From positions 1 to 21,744 of IMG/VR virus record IMGVR_UViG_3300044730_000438: a DNA stretch of 21,744 bases; one strand, given 5' to 3'. The first letter of the stretch is position 1. Each line of letters starts with the position of its first letter. Under the pieces are notes generated by a model. The model was not told the origin of the DNA. It saw only the letters and a list, made by a program, of their open reading frames with translations, and made no database searches. This document shows, piece by piece, positions 5,255 to 11,592 of this stretch. This DNA is from a virus. The position numbers and the translations under genes are program-made.

Positions 5255-5405
5255 AGACAGCACGGAGACGATTGGGTGGATAACCTAACGACAGATAATT
5301 ATTCAGCATCAAATCACACTGCTCTTTCGTCAGTTTTGTTGCTTCTTCCTCAATCAATTCCCATCCAGTAGTTGTCAGTTCTTGAATACGATAAAGTTGT
5401 GTCAC
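5241..5405 (-). CDS. Small conserved hypothetical protein, GTG start (54 aa)
   Basis: Encodes (M)TQLYRIQELTTTGWELIEEE, then ATKLTKEQCDLMLNNYL, LGYPPNRLRAV and YDND. I recall this TTTGWE...TKEQCD pattern from cyanophages; role unknown. The start is GTG, fused to the upstream stop as GTGA and preceded by GGAGG about 10 nt before it. Both support the start. Confidence 0.85.
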   Translation of the reverse strand: MTQLYRIQELTTTGWELIEEEATKLTKEQCDLMLNNYLSLGYPPNRLRAVYDND

Positions 5406-5632
5406 GTTGTAAATGCCTCCAGAATACCAGACTCATAATCTTCTTGCAATGCAAACTTTTGGGCATTGACGACTCTTTCCATAATTCGGTCAGTGTACTT
5501 ACTATCAAACTGTTCTTCCTCTGACAGAAGCGTAAATGCTTCGGTGTCAGACTCGGCAATCAGATTAATCAGACCACCATACTCACTGGAAGGAAATGGA
5601 ACCCAGTAGTCTACAATATAAAGATACTTCAT
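5402..5632 (-). CDS. Conserved cyanophage hypothetical protein (76 aa)
   Basis: Starts MKYLYIVDYWVPFPSSEYGG, followed by LINLIAESDTEAFTLLSEEE and a polar helical end. It is a familiar small cyanophage protein of unknown role, predicted to be a mixed alpha/beta cytosolic domain. Its own consensus promoter lies just upstream (5684-5656), and AAGGAG precedes the gene by about 15 nt. Confidence 0.85.
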   Translation of the reverse strand: MKYLYIVDYWVPFPSSEYGGLINLIAESDTEAFTLLSEEEQFDSKYTDRIMERVVNAQKFALQEDYESGILEAFTT

Positions 5633-5645
5633 TTCTTGTGTTAAA

Positions 5646-5816
5646 TTACTCCTTGATTTTAATAGAATGTTTCGAATTTGTCAACTGTCGATTCAACTCA
5701 ACCTTTATCTGAATCAGATGAGAATGTAGATATTGTTGATACTCGTTTCCTGCAAGCAATGACGTTAGATTCTCAATTTGCAATAATGCCAGAATCAGTT
5801 TGGTCTGTTCGTTCAT
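5646..5816 (-). CDS. Conserved small helical protein (56 aa)
   Basis: Starts MNEQTKLILALLQIENLTSLLAG, then NEYQQYLHSHLIQIKVELNRQL and a polar end. It is probably two amphipathic helices. I recall near-identical proteins in cyanomyoviruses; function unknown. It overlaps the upstream gene as ATGA. Its 3' end carries the -35 and -10 of the next promoter, which constrains its last codons. Confidence 0.85.
   Translation of the reverse strand: MNEQTKLILALLQIENLTSLLAGNEYQQYLHSHLIQIKVELNRQLTNSKHSIKIKE
5656..5684 (-). promoter_or_regulatory. Sigma70-type promoter inside a gene end
   Basis: TTGACA (5684-5679), 17-bp spacer, TAAAAT (5661-5656), lying in the last codons of the 56-aa gene and pointing at the gene starting at 5632. 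Confidence 0.75.
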
Positions 5817-5956
5817 AGAAACTCTGCAACAAAATAATCAACCGTCAATTCAAGTTTGGCAGCAGTGTTCTCAATATACTCATCAACCAATTCAGGAGCA
5901 TCCTGTTGAAGAATGTGATAATACTGATACCACGTGGGAGAAAGAGATTCAATCAT
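5813..5956 (-). CDS. Small hypothetical protein (47 aa)
   Basis: Starts MIESLSPTWYQYYHILQQDAPELV and ends VDYFVAEFL; acidic and helical. It is the only in-frame start after an in-frame TGA, and it overlaps genes on both sides by stop/start fusion (ATGA twice). No function recognised. Confidence 0.8.
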   Translation of the reverse strand: MIESLSPTWYQYYHILQQDAPELVDEYIENTAAKLELTVDYFVAEFL

Positions 5957-6072
5957 TTGTGAGGGCGGTTGTAGGACTCAAACAGTTTAACGTCTCTCTG
6001 AATCAGAAAGGCATTGTATCCAAGAATCAGAAACAGAGCAAACAAACAATAGGCAATCATTTTGCGATTCAT
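5953..6072 (-). CDS. Tiny single-pass membrane protein (39 aa)
   Basis: MNRKM is followed by a hydrophobic helix (IAYCLFALFLILGYNAFLI, residues 6-24) and a basic/aromatic tail (QRDVKLFESYNRPHK). It overlaps the upstream stop in TGATG and the downstream start in ATGA. Role unknown; the tight coupling suggests co-expression with the preceding 77-aa protein. Confidence 0.8.
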   Translation of the reverse strand: MNRKMIAYCLFALFLILGYNAFLIQRDVKLFESYNRPHK

Positions 6073-6305
6073 CAGCACGCTCCTGCCATAGGATTGACAT
6101 TGACCGATTCAGTGTTGAAACCGGTGACTTCATAACCAAGACCAATGCGCTCTTCACATTCACGCTCAAAGTCACGCTTGCTGATACACTTGGTGCTCAT
6201 CGTATCAACACCTTGAAACTTCAGCACCTTGTAGACAAATTGAGTGCTACCTTCGATGGGATAATAATCAACAACCATCGAACCAGTGGTAGAGGTCAGT
6301 TGCAT
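6072..6305 (-). CDS. Conserved small protein (77 aa)
   Basis: Starts MQLTSTTGSMVVDYYPIEG. The TQFVYKVLKFQGVDTMSTKCISKRDFE stretch suggests strand-strand-helix, and the end is Gly/Asn-rich with a terminal Cys. First gene of a unit, 27 nt past the TATAAT of cassette 10. No known fold recognised. Confidence 0.8.
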   Translation of the reverse strand: MQLTSTTGSMVVDYYPIEGSTQFVYKVLKFQGVDTMSTKCISKRDFERECEERIGLGYEVTGFNTESVNVNPMAGAC

Positions 6306-6332
6306 TTGAGGGTGTCTCCCGATTACCTTTGT

Positions 6333-6390
6333 ATTATAGGGTGCCCCTAGAGGTCTGGGGGCACGTGCTGTGCCAGTTCCTCAACTGGTC
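6333..6390 (-). promoter_or_regulatory. Stem-loop/promoter cassette 10
   Basis: Stem-loop at 6370-6390 with a TGA stop in its centre. Second stem GTGCCCC/GGGGCAC (6341-6347, 6358-6364), 7 bp. Perfect -10 TATAAT at 6338-6333, followed by ACAAAGGTAATC. The 18 bases 6321-6338 are identical to those in cassette 12. Confidence 0.85.
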
Positions 6391-6965
6391 GGGAAGATGT
6401 CAGAGTTTCCACAGTCAATCCAAAGATTCTCATCAACCTGAATGAAACCTACCTCATTTACATTATCATAATGTTCTTGAAGTCGAGCAACCTTATCCTT
6501 CAAACTAATATGCTCAACAACATATCCTTCAAGAGTTTGTGTTGTAACATCAGGGTCATCACTCTTATCTTCCAAACGGTCACGTTCTTGATTGTCTACA
6601 AGAGGTGCAAGAGTTTCCCAACTGTTACCGTGACCATTGGCAAGAATGTGACTGCAATTCAACTTATACATCAAGTTGGTAATCATCATATGAATGTTTT
6701 CTGCATTTGGTTCATCCAGAGTATACTCAAATGCCTCCGCAAGACCAAGACCACATTCACCAGTTTTAATGGGGTCTACACCAGTGGGTTCATATTCTAC
6801 AGAAAAACCAGTCTCATCCCTAGTTTCTGAAACAACTCTTGAAGCAGAAGAATAGTCAATATCTTTCAAGCAGAGTTCTGGTTCTTGATGAACACAATTC
6901 CAAGCCCATTCAAGGATATTGCAAAGTGAATCATATTCAGTTGGAGTCAAAATCGGTTTAGTCAT
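6381..6965 (-). CDS. Acidic hypothetical protein (194 aa)
   Basis: Starts MTKPILTPTEYDSLCNILEWAWNCV; strongly acidic throughout (DNQERDRLEDKSDDPDV). It has an MMITNLMYKLNCSHILANGHG segment that could be a structured core and a Leu-rich helix near the C-terminus (ISLKDKVARLQEHYDNV). No catalytic motif recognised. It is a monocistronic unit between cassettes 10 and 11. The TGA after PTS lies in the cassette stem-loop, and the ATG is 23 nt past the TATAAT. Confidence 0.85.
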   Translation of the reverse strand: MTKPILTPTEYDSLCNILEWAWNCVHQEPELCLKDIDYSSASRVVSETRDETGFSVEYEPTGVDPIKTGECGLGLAEAFEYTLDEPNAENIHMMITNLMYKLNCSHILANGHGNSWETLAPLVDNQERDRLEDKSDDPDVTTQTLEGYVVEHISLKDKVARLQEHYDNVNEVGFIQVDENLWIDCGNSDIFPTS

Positions 6966-6988
6966 AATGTCAAGGATAATTGTAAAGT

Positions 6989-7045
6989 ATTATAGAGTCA
7001 GAACGACGGCACCACGTCGTTGCGTAGACCAGTTTGCGAACTGTC
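6989..7045 (-). promoter_or_regulatory. Stem-loop/promoter cassette 11
   Basis: Stem-loop at 7027-7045, translated as DSSQTGL in the upstream gene. Second stem AACGACG/CGTCGTT (7002-7008, 7015-7021), 7 bp with a sequence unlike the other copies. -10 TATAAT at 6994-6989. Confidence 0.8.
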
Positions 7046-7204
7046 CATCCGCTCATAGAGAGTGTAAAGTTTGTTGTACACTGCTGGTACACTTCCATAC
7101 TCTCTGGCAATCATTCTTTCTTCTCTAATGTCCAGAAGTTGCAGTGCAGATAGAATCACACCCATTTCGTGAACATTCAAATTTACTTGTGTTTCAGTCA
7201 TCAT
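6998..7204 (-). CDS. Small hypothetical protein with cassette-encoded tail (68 aa)
   Basis: MMTETQVNLNVHEMGVILSALQLLDIREERMIAREYG is followed by VYNKLYTLYERM, then the cassette-derived tail DSSQTGLRNDVVPSF. The body is a helical domain with the NLNVHEMGVILSAL pattern known from small phage proteins. The start is either ATG of an ATGATG pair (7204 or 7201), both overlapping the upstream stop. Function unknown. Confidence 0.85.
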   Translation of the reverse strand: MMTETQVNLNVHEMGVILSALQLLDIREERMIAREYGSVPAVYNKLYTLYERMDSSQTGLRNDVVPSF

Positions 7205-7410
7205 TTCAGTTCAATCCGATCAAATACTAACATACCAATCTCAAAAAGCAAAGTATCATCCATATCACCCATCACACTGCGAATACCTTCAATCACAGCA
7301 GTCTGCATATATTCGGCGTATCCTTCATCTTCATAGATGTAATCAATAACTGCAGGTTTCAAAGCATCTGCAATCTTCGTGACCGATTGAGTGGAGAGTT
7401 TCATTGTCAT
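7201..7410 (-). CDS. Small hypothetical protein (69 aa)
   Basis: MTMKLSTQSVTKIADALKPAVIDYIYEDEGYAEYMQ, then VIEGIRSVMGDMDDTLLFEIGMLVFDRIELK. Acidic and helical, with a pattern known from cyanophages. The ATG at 7410 overlaps the upstream stop in ATGA; a second ATG two codons on is possible. No function is visible. Confidence 0.85.
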   Translation of the reverse strand: MTMKLSTQSVTKIADALKPAVIDYIYEDEGYAEYMQTAVIEGIRSVMGDMDDTLLFEIGMLVFDRIELK

Positions 7411-7565
7411 TGGATGTTCAGATACTTTTTGTTGCGAATCATATGGTCCAGAATCTCACCAATCATTTGACGGTAAGTTTCATCATAGTTTTTGCTGCAC
7501 TCTTCATAGGCATCATACAGTTTGGTGTAGAGTGTATCCCAGTGTTTGCGATTGATGACAGTCAT
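7407..7565 (-). CDS. Small hypothetical protein (52 aa)
   Basis: MTVINRKHWDTLYTKLYDAYEECSKNYDE is followed by TYRQMIGEILDHMIRNKKYLNIQ. It is predicted all-helical, with a charged surface. It sits in a four-gene unit (7789 to 6998) in which each junction is a stop/start overlap. No function recognised. Confidence 0.85.
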   Translation of the reverse strand: MTVINRKHWDTLYTKLYDAYEECSKNYDETYRQMIGEILDHMIRNKKYLNIQ

Positions 7566-7789
7566 CAGTAGTGTGCCTCCGAATAATCAAGTTGAGCAGA
7601 ATACTTTGCGATGGCATCATAACACTTTGCTGCCATCAATTCATCATTACCAATATAACCAGACAGAAACTCAAAAGCATACTTCATACGCTGTTCGGGT
7701 TGAGCAAGCACACGCTTCAATTCTGCCTGTTGTTTGTTATATGCAAACATCTCACGGTCAGCAAAACTGGTGGTGTAGTAGGGGTGCAT
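7565..7789 (-). CDS. Small hypothetical protein (74 aa)
   Basis: MHPYYTTSFADREMFAYNKQQAELKRVL precedes QPEQRMKYAFEFLSGYIGNDELMAAKCYDAIAKY. It is helical and mildly acidic. First gene after cassette 12 (26 nt past TATAAT) and coupled by TGATG to the next. Role unknown. Confidence 0.85.
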   Translation of the reverse strand: MHPYYTTSFADREMFAYNKQQAELKRVLAQPEQRMKYAFEFLSGYIGNDELMAAKCYDAIAKYSAQLDYSEAHY

Positions 7790-7815
7790 CAGGCGTTTCC
7801 GTTGATTACCTTTGT

Positions 7816-7873
7816 ATTATAGGGGCAAACGTGCCTCGCTGCCAGTCCGCTGTGCCAGTTTGGAAGGTGGCAC
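7816..7873 (-). promoter_or_regulatory. Stem-loop/promoter cassette 12
   Basis: Stem-loop at 7852-7873, translated as VPPSKLAQ in the methyltransferase-like gene. The TATAAT -10 (7821-7816) itself supplies that gene's TAA stop. Followed by ACAAAGGTAATC as in cassette 10. Confidence 0.85.
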
Positions 7874-8392
7874 AGTGAGTTCCTCCATTATGATTTGTTT
7901 TGGTAGAAAGTTCCAGCAATAATAACTGCTACTGAACGTGATCTTATCATTTGGACGACCATCCGGACTGTGAAACTTCATCCGTTTGTCGAACATCAAC
8001 AGTTGCAGATCTTTGTCCTTGAACAGTTGCTTTGGAGCACTATCATTCAACCAAGTATTGGTCATAATCAGAGCAAAAGGTTTATTGAATGATAGTGCTC
8101 GTTCAAAGAACTTTCTCTTGTTTGTGAACGGTGGATTCGATACAATCACATCCCATTGTCTTGGTTCAAATGTAAGAAAGTCCTGCCCATACTTGATGTG
8201 AGTGAATACAACCTCATTTTGTTCTGAAATCTGCTTAACAAACTCACTATCAATAGTATCAAACGGACACCAGACAATAACATCTTTGGGAATATATTTG
8301 AGAATGGGCGTCACACCGTAATTTGGTGTGTAACATTCGTCATTATTCCCTACAGAATACATCAGTTTTCCACTATCGAATTCTTGTACCAT
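7817..8392 (-). CDS. DNA adenine-methyltransferase-like protein (191 aa)
   Basis: Contains SNPPF at residues 85-89, the NPPF/NPPY catalytic motif IV of N6-adenine (and some other N) methyltransferases. N-terminal NNDECYTP (16-23) and VWCPFD (40-45) probably stand for the cofactor-binding region; no classical FxGxG is seen. Similar phage proteins are often annotated only as hypothetical or as a nucleotidyltransferase. It overlaps the nuclease candidate upstream by 20 nt, so it could be its protecting methylase. The start is the ATG at 8392 (AAGAG precedes it). About 20 C-terminal residues (from VPPSKLAQ) come from cassette 12. Confidence 0.8.
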   Translation of the reverse strand: MVQEFDSGKLMYSVGNNDECYTPNYGVTPILKYIPKDVIVWCPFDTIDSEFVKQISEQNEVVFTHIKYGQDFLTFEPRQWDVIVSNPPFTNKRKFFERALSFNKPFALIMTNTWLNDSAPKQLFKDKDLQLLMFDKRMKFHSPDGRPNDKITFSSSYYCWNFLPKQIIMEELTVPPSKLAQRTGSEARLPL

Positions 8393-8870
8393 TGCTCTTA
8401 ATTTCTTTTTGAGAGATTGTAACACCAATGCGAGGATCTTTTGCAAATCCTTTCTTCTTTTGAGGATATTGCTTTTGAATCTTGGGAAGAAGAATCTTCA
8501 GAACAGTTTGAGCATCAAGTTTCCAAATTTCAGCAATTCTACCACCTTCATATCGTGCATAATAATGATTGGCATACTTTCCAATCTTGTCTTCAATAAT
8601 ATAACGTTCCTGCTCTTCCCAAGTATCCTGAACGCTGATACCATTATAAGTCCCATTGATAGATTTTGCAATGGTAGATTTATATTCTGCTCCACCTTCT
8701 TCATCAATGGCATCAGCACCCGAATAAGTGTCTGCAATTTTATGACCCAAAACTCCTGCCATATGAATCTCACGGGAGCGAGCATAAGAGAATGGATCTC
8801 CCCAACCCTCTTCCTGGCAAAGATCATACATTTGCTCAAAGAGTTGTTGAAACTTTTGTTCGGGGGTCAT
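8373..8870 (-). CDS. PD-(D/E)XK restriction-endonuclease-like protein (165 aa)
   Basis: Residues 51-64 hold GAD (D53) followed after a short loop by E62-Y-K64, matching the D...(E)xK catalytic core of type II restriction enzymes and related nucleases. A helix-rich N-terminal part (FQQLFEQMYDLCQEEGWGDPFSYARSRE) and a C-terminal basic segment (KILLPKIQKQYPQKKKG) could contact DNA. The 165-aa length is short for a type II enzyme but possible. It is directly followed by a methyltransferase-like gene with a 20-nt overlap, and the pair lies between cassettes 12 and 13. Target unknown; alternatives are a homing or repair nuclease. Confidence 0.7.
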   Translation of the reverse strand: MTPEQKFQQLFEQMYDLCQEEGWGDPFSYARSREIHMAGVLGHKIADTYSGADAIDEEGGAEYKSTIAKSINGTYNGISVQDTWEEQERYIIEDKIGKYANHYYARYEGGRIAEIWKLDAQTVLKILLPKIQKQYPQKKKGFAKDPRIGVTISQKEIKSNGTRIR

Positions 8871-8892
8871 TGATTTGTTTGATTACCTTGTA

Positions 8893-8950
8893 ATTATACT
8901 GCCGCCATCAGGCGATTCGGAAAGAACTGTGCCACTTGTTGGACTGGCAC
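8893..8950 (-). promoter_or_regulatory. Stem-loop/promoter cassette 13
   Basis: Stem-loop at 8929-8950, translated as VPVQQVAQ. A short second stem CGCC/GGCG lies before the -10. The -10 TATAAT at 8898-8893 supplies the TAA stop of the metalloprotease gene and is followed by TACAAGGTAATC. It drives the nuclease candidate gene. Confidence 0.85.
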
Positions 8951-9370
8951 ATCTTGTTTTTCAATTAGGTACTCCAGATATAGGGTTTCTTCTTGCTCCC
9001 GTGCCTCAATTTCGTGTGGTTGATGCCAATAGTCGTAATTTTCAACGCATTCTTTACCATAATACATTTTTCCACGCTTGGACCGCAGCGAACCTACTAC
9101 CCACTGGCGCAGGTGGACCAGTTCGTGCAGAAGAGTTTTTATATACAACTCCTCATCAAAATAGGTGCCAATCTCAATCAGAAATTCACGGGGACGATAG
9201 GATTCACCCACATAATCACAGTAACCATAAACTCCTTCACGACGCAGACCACGATGAAGAATCTCCACCTCAATCTTGTGACGGGGAAGAAACTTATTCA
9301 GAAACCAAGAGGTAACATCTTCACAGAGGCGTTTAGAATAACCGTATCCAGAAAGAGTGATGTAAGACAT
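8894..9370 (-). CDS. SprT-like zinc metalloprotease (158 aa)
   Basis: The HELVHLRQW motif is an HExxH zinc site, with the conserved YGYC strand and PHEIEA before the C-terminus as the likely third-ligand region. This matches the SprT-like family carried by T4-type cyanophages. SprT/Spartan proteins cleave DNA-crosslinked proteins; the phage target is unknown. The start is MSYITLSGYGYSK at 9370; an extra 7-residue extension is open but weak. The last residues, VPVQQVAQFFPNRLMAAV, are encoded by cassette 13 down to the -10 TAA. Confidence 0.85.
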   Translation of the reverse strand: MSYITLSGYGYSKRLCEDVTSWFLNKFLPRHKIEVEILHRGLRREGVYGYCDYVGESYRPREFLIEIGTYFDEELYIKTLLHELVHLRQWVVGSLRSKRGKMYYGKECVENYDYWHQPHEIEAREQEETLYLEYLIEKQDVPVQQVAQFFPNRLMAAV

Positions 9371-9428
9371 TGACCCCAATGCAAAAACCAAATGAACGAA
9401 GAAACAAAAATCAAACGGTCAAAATTAT

Positions 9429-9809
9429 TCAATTGCATCCAAACATTGCTCCTCCAATTGCAGCACCAACAGGAACAGACCAATAATATCCATTACCACG
9501 ACTCATACTTGCAGCAACACCACCACCCAACAGAGCACCTAATGCAGAACGAGTTGGATTGCAGTATCTACCACCATAACCATTCCCATAATACTGATTG
9601 GCAGGTCGATATCCTTGATTTACATTGTTACAGGGAACATTGAAAGATTGCACACTCACACCACCAGGAATGTAGTTTCCATATTGATCATATCCACCAG
9701 GTCGATAAACCTCCTGATTTTGAGTGCAGACTGCATAATTGTTCACCTGCTGTGCTTGCACTGGAGCAGAGAACAGTGCCAATGGAAGAAGAAAAAGAAG
9801 TTGTTTCAT
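9429..9809 (-). CDS. Secreted/periplasmic glycine-rich protein with glycine zipper (126 aa)
   Basis: A signal peptide (MKQLLFLLPLALFSAPVQA) is likely cleaved after AQA near residue 20. A Tyr/Gly/Asn-rich part with four cysteines (possible disulfides) is followed by GALLGGGVAASMSRG and GAAIGGAMFGC, which is a glycine-zipper pattern. It probably acts in the envelope or periplasm, for example by affecting membranes, but that is inference. It lies 4 nt after the upstream stop region. Confidence 0.85.
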   Translation of the reverse strand: MKQLLFLLPLALFSAPVQAQQVNNYAVCTQNQEVYRPGGYDQYGNYIPGGVSVQSFNVPCNNVNQGYRPANQYYGNGYGGRYCNPTRSALGALLGGGVAASMSRGNGYYWSVPVGAAIGGAMFGCN

Positions 9810-9812
9810 TAT

Positions 9813-10163
9813 TCAGCGAGCATAGAGATAAGAACCGTGCCAAGTTGCATTCTCAAGCAACCATTCACGCTGCTCAATGATGCGAAGGTCATAACGAACA
9901 CCTTTGGCAGGAGACTTCCAACTGGCGCTTTTATAAATCTGTCCAGTCTTTTTATCTATAAAGCAATGAACACTGCGACCACCAGCGTTATCAACCATAA
10001 TGACTTTATGATACTTATGACCAGACTCAAAGATGTAATCATAACCATCAGGAGCAGCGTCACGCAGAGCGTCACAGAGCATCCAAGTCCACTTGGTAAC
10101 ATTCAACTGAATGGTGTTACGAGCGTCTTGCTGGGCGGCGTAGTCAGCGAAGGTGGCAGTCAT
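9813..10163 (-). CDS. Conserved cyanophage hypothetical protein (116 aa)
   Basis: Begins MTATFADYAAQQDARN, then WTWMLCDALRDAAPDGYDYIF, KYHKVIMVDNAGGRSVHCFIDKKTG and SASWKSPAKGVRYDLRIIEQREWLLENATWHGSYLYAR. This matches a family I recall across cyanomyoviruses with unknown function. The start at 10163 lies 21 nt past the TATAAT of cassette 14; the 12-residue upstream extension would begin before the transcript start. Confidence 0.85.
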   Translation of the reverse strand: MTATFADYAAQQDARNTIQLNVTKWTWMLCDALRDAAPDGYDYIFESGHKYHKVIMVDNAGGRSVHCFIDKKTGQIYKSASWKSPAKGVRYDLRIIEQREWLLENATWHGSYLYAR

Positions 10164-10184
10164 TGGTTGGTTGCGTATGTGCTT

Positions 10185-10243
10185 ATTATAGGGGCACACA
10201 GGCGCCCCTGGGAGGGTCAGTATGCCAGTTCTGCATCTGGCAC
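10185..10243 (-). promoter_or_regulatory. Stem-loop/promoter cassette 14
   Basis: Stem-loop at 10222-10243 (GTGCCAG/CTGGCAT arms), translated as VPDAELAY in the upstream gene. Second stem GGGG/CCCC (10191-10194, 10205-10208). -10 TATAAT at 10190-10185. Confidence 0.8.
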
Positions 10244-10351
10244 ATAGGAGTCATCATTCCCCAAGTATCCCATCCAATCTGCAGGTTCAGAACCATAGAT
10301 TTCAATCTCACGGATTTCGTCAATCAATTCAGAAAGTTCAACCGAAAACAT
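10217..10351 (-). CDS. Small acidic hypothetical protein (44 aa)
   Basis: MFSVELSELIDEIREIEIYGSEPADWMGYLGNDDSY is followed by the cassette-coded tail VPDAELAY. The helix ELIDEIREIEI is acidic. The start has a good Shine-Dalgarno sequence (GAGGA) and lies 23 nt past the TATAAT of cassette 15. No function recognised. Confidence 0.8.
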   Translation of the reverse strand: MFSVELSELIDEIREIEIYGSEPADWMGYLGNDDSYVPDAELAY

Positions 10352-10374
10352 AGGAGTTCCTCAATTACCTTTTT

Positions 10375-10430
10375 ATTATAGCAGAAAACCCGCCTTGTGA
10401 GCGGGTCTTGTGACAGTTACCGAACTGGCG
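10375..10430 (-). promoter_or_regulatory. Stem-loop/promoter cassette 15 with terminator
   Basis: A degenerate stem-loop (10410-10430) holds the TAA of the upstream gene. A classical terminator (ACCCGC/GCGGGT stem, then TTTT) follows, and -10 TATAAT lies at 10380-10375, followed by AAAAAGGTAATT. It shows the cassette acting as a terminator-promoter hinge. Confidence 0.8.
10384..10404 (-). terminator. Intrinsic terminator within cassette 15
   Basis: A 6-bp stem ACCCGC/GCGGGT with a 7-nt loop and a following TTTT ends the unit 11569-10417 just before the next -10. Confidence 0.7.
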
Positions 10431-10569
10431 GCGGAAGTTGTGGTTGATTCATTTCTACTGTAGTCTTTTGAAGATTAAACATTGCACCGTCAAGAACTTT
10501 GGCAATAGGACCAAACCCAACAGTTGCAGCGATAATCCCAAAAATCACACCAGAAATGAAGTTAAACAT
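10417..10569 (-). CDS. Small membrane protein (50 aa)
   Basis: MFNFISGVIFGIIAATVGFGPIAKVL forms one hydrophobic helix, followed by a polar part (MFNLQKTTVEMNQPQ) and LPPPVR, the last part cassette-encoded. It overlaps the upstream gene in TAATG. It is co-transcribed with the prohibitin-like gene, so it may act in the same membrane. Role unknown. Confidence 0.8.
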   Translation of the reverse strand: MFNFISGVIFGIIAATVGFGPIAKVLDGAMFNLQKTTVEMNQPQLPPPVR

Positions 10570-10979
10570 TATTTGTTTGTGGGTTGCGTAAGAACAGGAA
10601 CACCTGCCTGATTAGGAGCAACAAAATAGGTTTTATTGCCTTTTTCTGCACCTTCCTGAATATTTTGGATTTGAAGGAAAGTCAGATATTCAGGATTATT
10701 CTTAAGACTTGCTCCAATGATACGGTTTGCCTCAGCAATACCTTGTGCTTCAGTGATGCGAACTTGTTTCAATTTCTCAGCACTATCAAGTTTTGCTTGT
10801 GCTTCCAAGACAGCAGTTTGACGTGTATATTCTGCCTCCATCAGTTGTGCTTTACCATTCAACGATTTGGTATAAACACCATACTGCGGAAGACCAAATG
10901 CCAGACCACCAATCAAAACTACACCAGCAAGAACAAGCACAAAACCTTCAGTAGTCAGAAATCCGTTTTGTTGTTTCAT
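10569..10979 (-). CDS. Prohibitin/SPFH-like membrane protein (136 aa)
   Basis: An N-terminal anchor (FVLVLAGVVLIGGLAFGLP, about residues 13-31) precedes a long alanine/glutamate-rich coiled-coil-like helix (MEAEYTRQTAVLEAQAKLDSAEKLKQVRITEAQGIAEANRII) and a NPEYLTFLQIQ segment. This Ala-Glu helix plus LTFLQIQ is typical of the tail of SPFH/prohibitin-family proteins, which form membrane scaffolds; T4-like cyanophages carry such proteins. The protein is shorter than full prohibitins (about 270-300 aa) and lacks most of the SPFH beta domain. It probably oligomerises in the host membrane. Confidence 0.8.
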   Translation of the reverse strand: MKQQNGFLTTEGFVLVLAGVVLIGGLAFGLPQYGVYTKSLNGKAQLMEAEYTRQTAVLEAQAKLDSAEKLKQVRITEAQGIAEANRIIGASLKNNPEYLTFLQIQNIQEGAEKGNKTYFVAPNQAGVPVLTQPTNK

Positions 10980-11164
10980 TTAGAAGATACGTTAGATTTG
11001 AAAATAAGATTAGCAAGGAAGATGATAGCAAAGTTCTGCCAGAATGACAATGATACGCCAAACCAAGACAGAATCAGTCCAAGCAGCCACGCCTCAAAGA
11101 AGAGACCAGCAACAGCAAGGACAATTACACCAAAAGCAACGCCAAGAGCAGTAGAAGTTTTCAT
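10976..11164 (-). CDS. Small two-helix membrane protein, paralogue of the 1923-2141 protein (62 aa)
   Basis: Two hydrophobic helices (ALGVAFGVIVLAVAGLFFEA and WLLGLILSWFG...FWQNFAIIFLANLIF) end NVSSK. AWLLxLxxxWFG, FW and the final SSK align with the protein at 1923-2141. It overlaps the prohibitin-like gene start by ATGA, so both are made from one message and may act together. Role unknown. Confidence 0.85.
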   Translation of the reverse strand: MKTSTALGVAFGVIVLAVAGLFFEAWLLGLILSWFGVSLSFWQNFAIIFLANLIFKSNVSSK

Positions 11165-11167
11165 AAA

Positions 11168-11569
11168 TCAAGCAGCAAGGGCACCAGAGGGAATTTCAAC
11201 GACTTCAGGAAGTTTGCTGTCGTCAAACTGATGCATATTATAGCACACCCATTCACCACTGCGGAAGACATAAGCATATTCTTCGCTATTATCAGGCAGA
11301 AGATATTCACACAGGTCAGCATCAAGACGAGGAGGGCAATCTTCACCACGCTGAGAATAGTATTCGGGGTGATAGGTATTCTCACAGTCATTCTTAGTCC
11401 AGCAAGAACTCATATCACCACCATCAATCAGTTCGGCAGCAAGTTCTTTGCTATTATAGTGCGTCGTCAGAATGCGACCCAACCATTCTGGATAACCATC
11501 ATAATGATGATATGCCGACAAAATAGAACCATCAGCGAGTTCAAGACCGATGCGAGAGCAAGTTGCCAT
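11168..11569 (-). CDS. Conserved phage protein, MATCSRIGLEL family (133 aa)
   Basis: Starts MATCSRIGLELADGSILSAYHHYDGYPEWLGRIL, a signature of a phage-encoded family of unknown function (usually MATRSRIGIEL...YCHWDGYP). It has several Cys (SCWTKNDCEN, EDCPP) and an acidic C-terminal half (LLPDNSEEYAYVF). First gene of the unit, 25 nt past the TATACT -10 of cassette 16. Confidence 0.85.
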   Translation of the reverse strand: MATCSRIGLELADGSILSAYHHYDGYPEWLGRILTTHYNSKELAAELIDGGDMSSCWTKNDCENTYHPEYYSQRGEDCPPRLDADLCEYLLPDNSEEYAYVFRSGEWVCYNMHQFDDSKLPEVVEIPSGALAA

Positions 11570-11592
11570 CAGTGGTTTTCTTGAGTACCTTG

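Noticed and set aside
5987-6175. 62-codon minus frame
   Set aside because: It overlaps two better-supported, coupled genes (39 and 77 aa) in another frame.
7852-7873. First stem-loop as a stand-alone rho-independent terminator
   Set aside because: No T-tract follows in most copies; only cassette 15 and the site at 2349 have one, so termination is not assumed for each copy.
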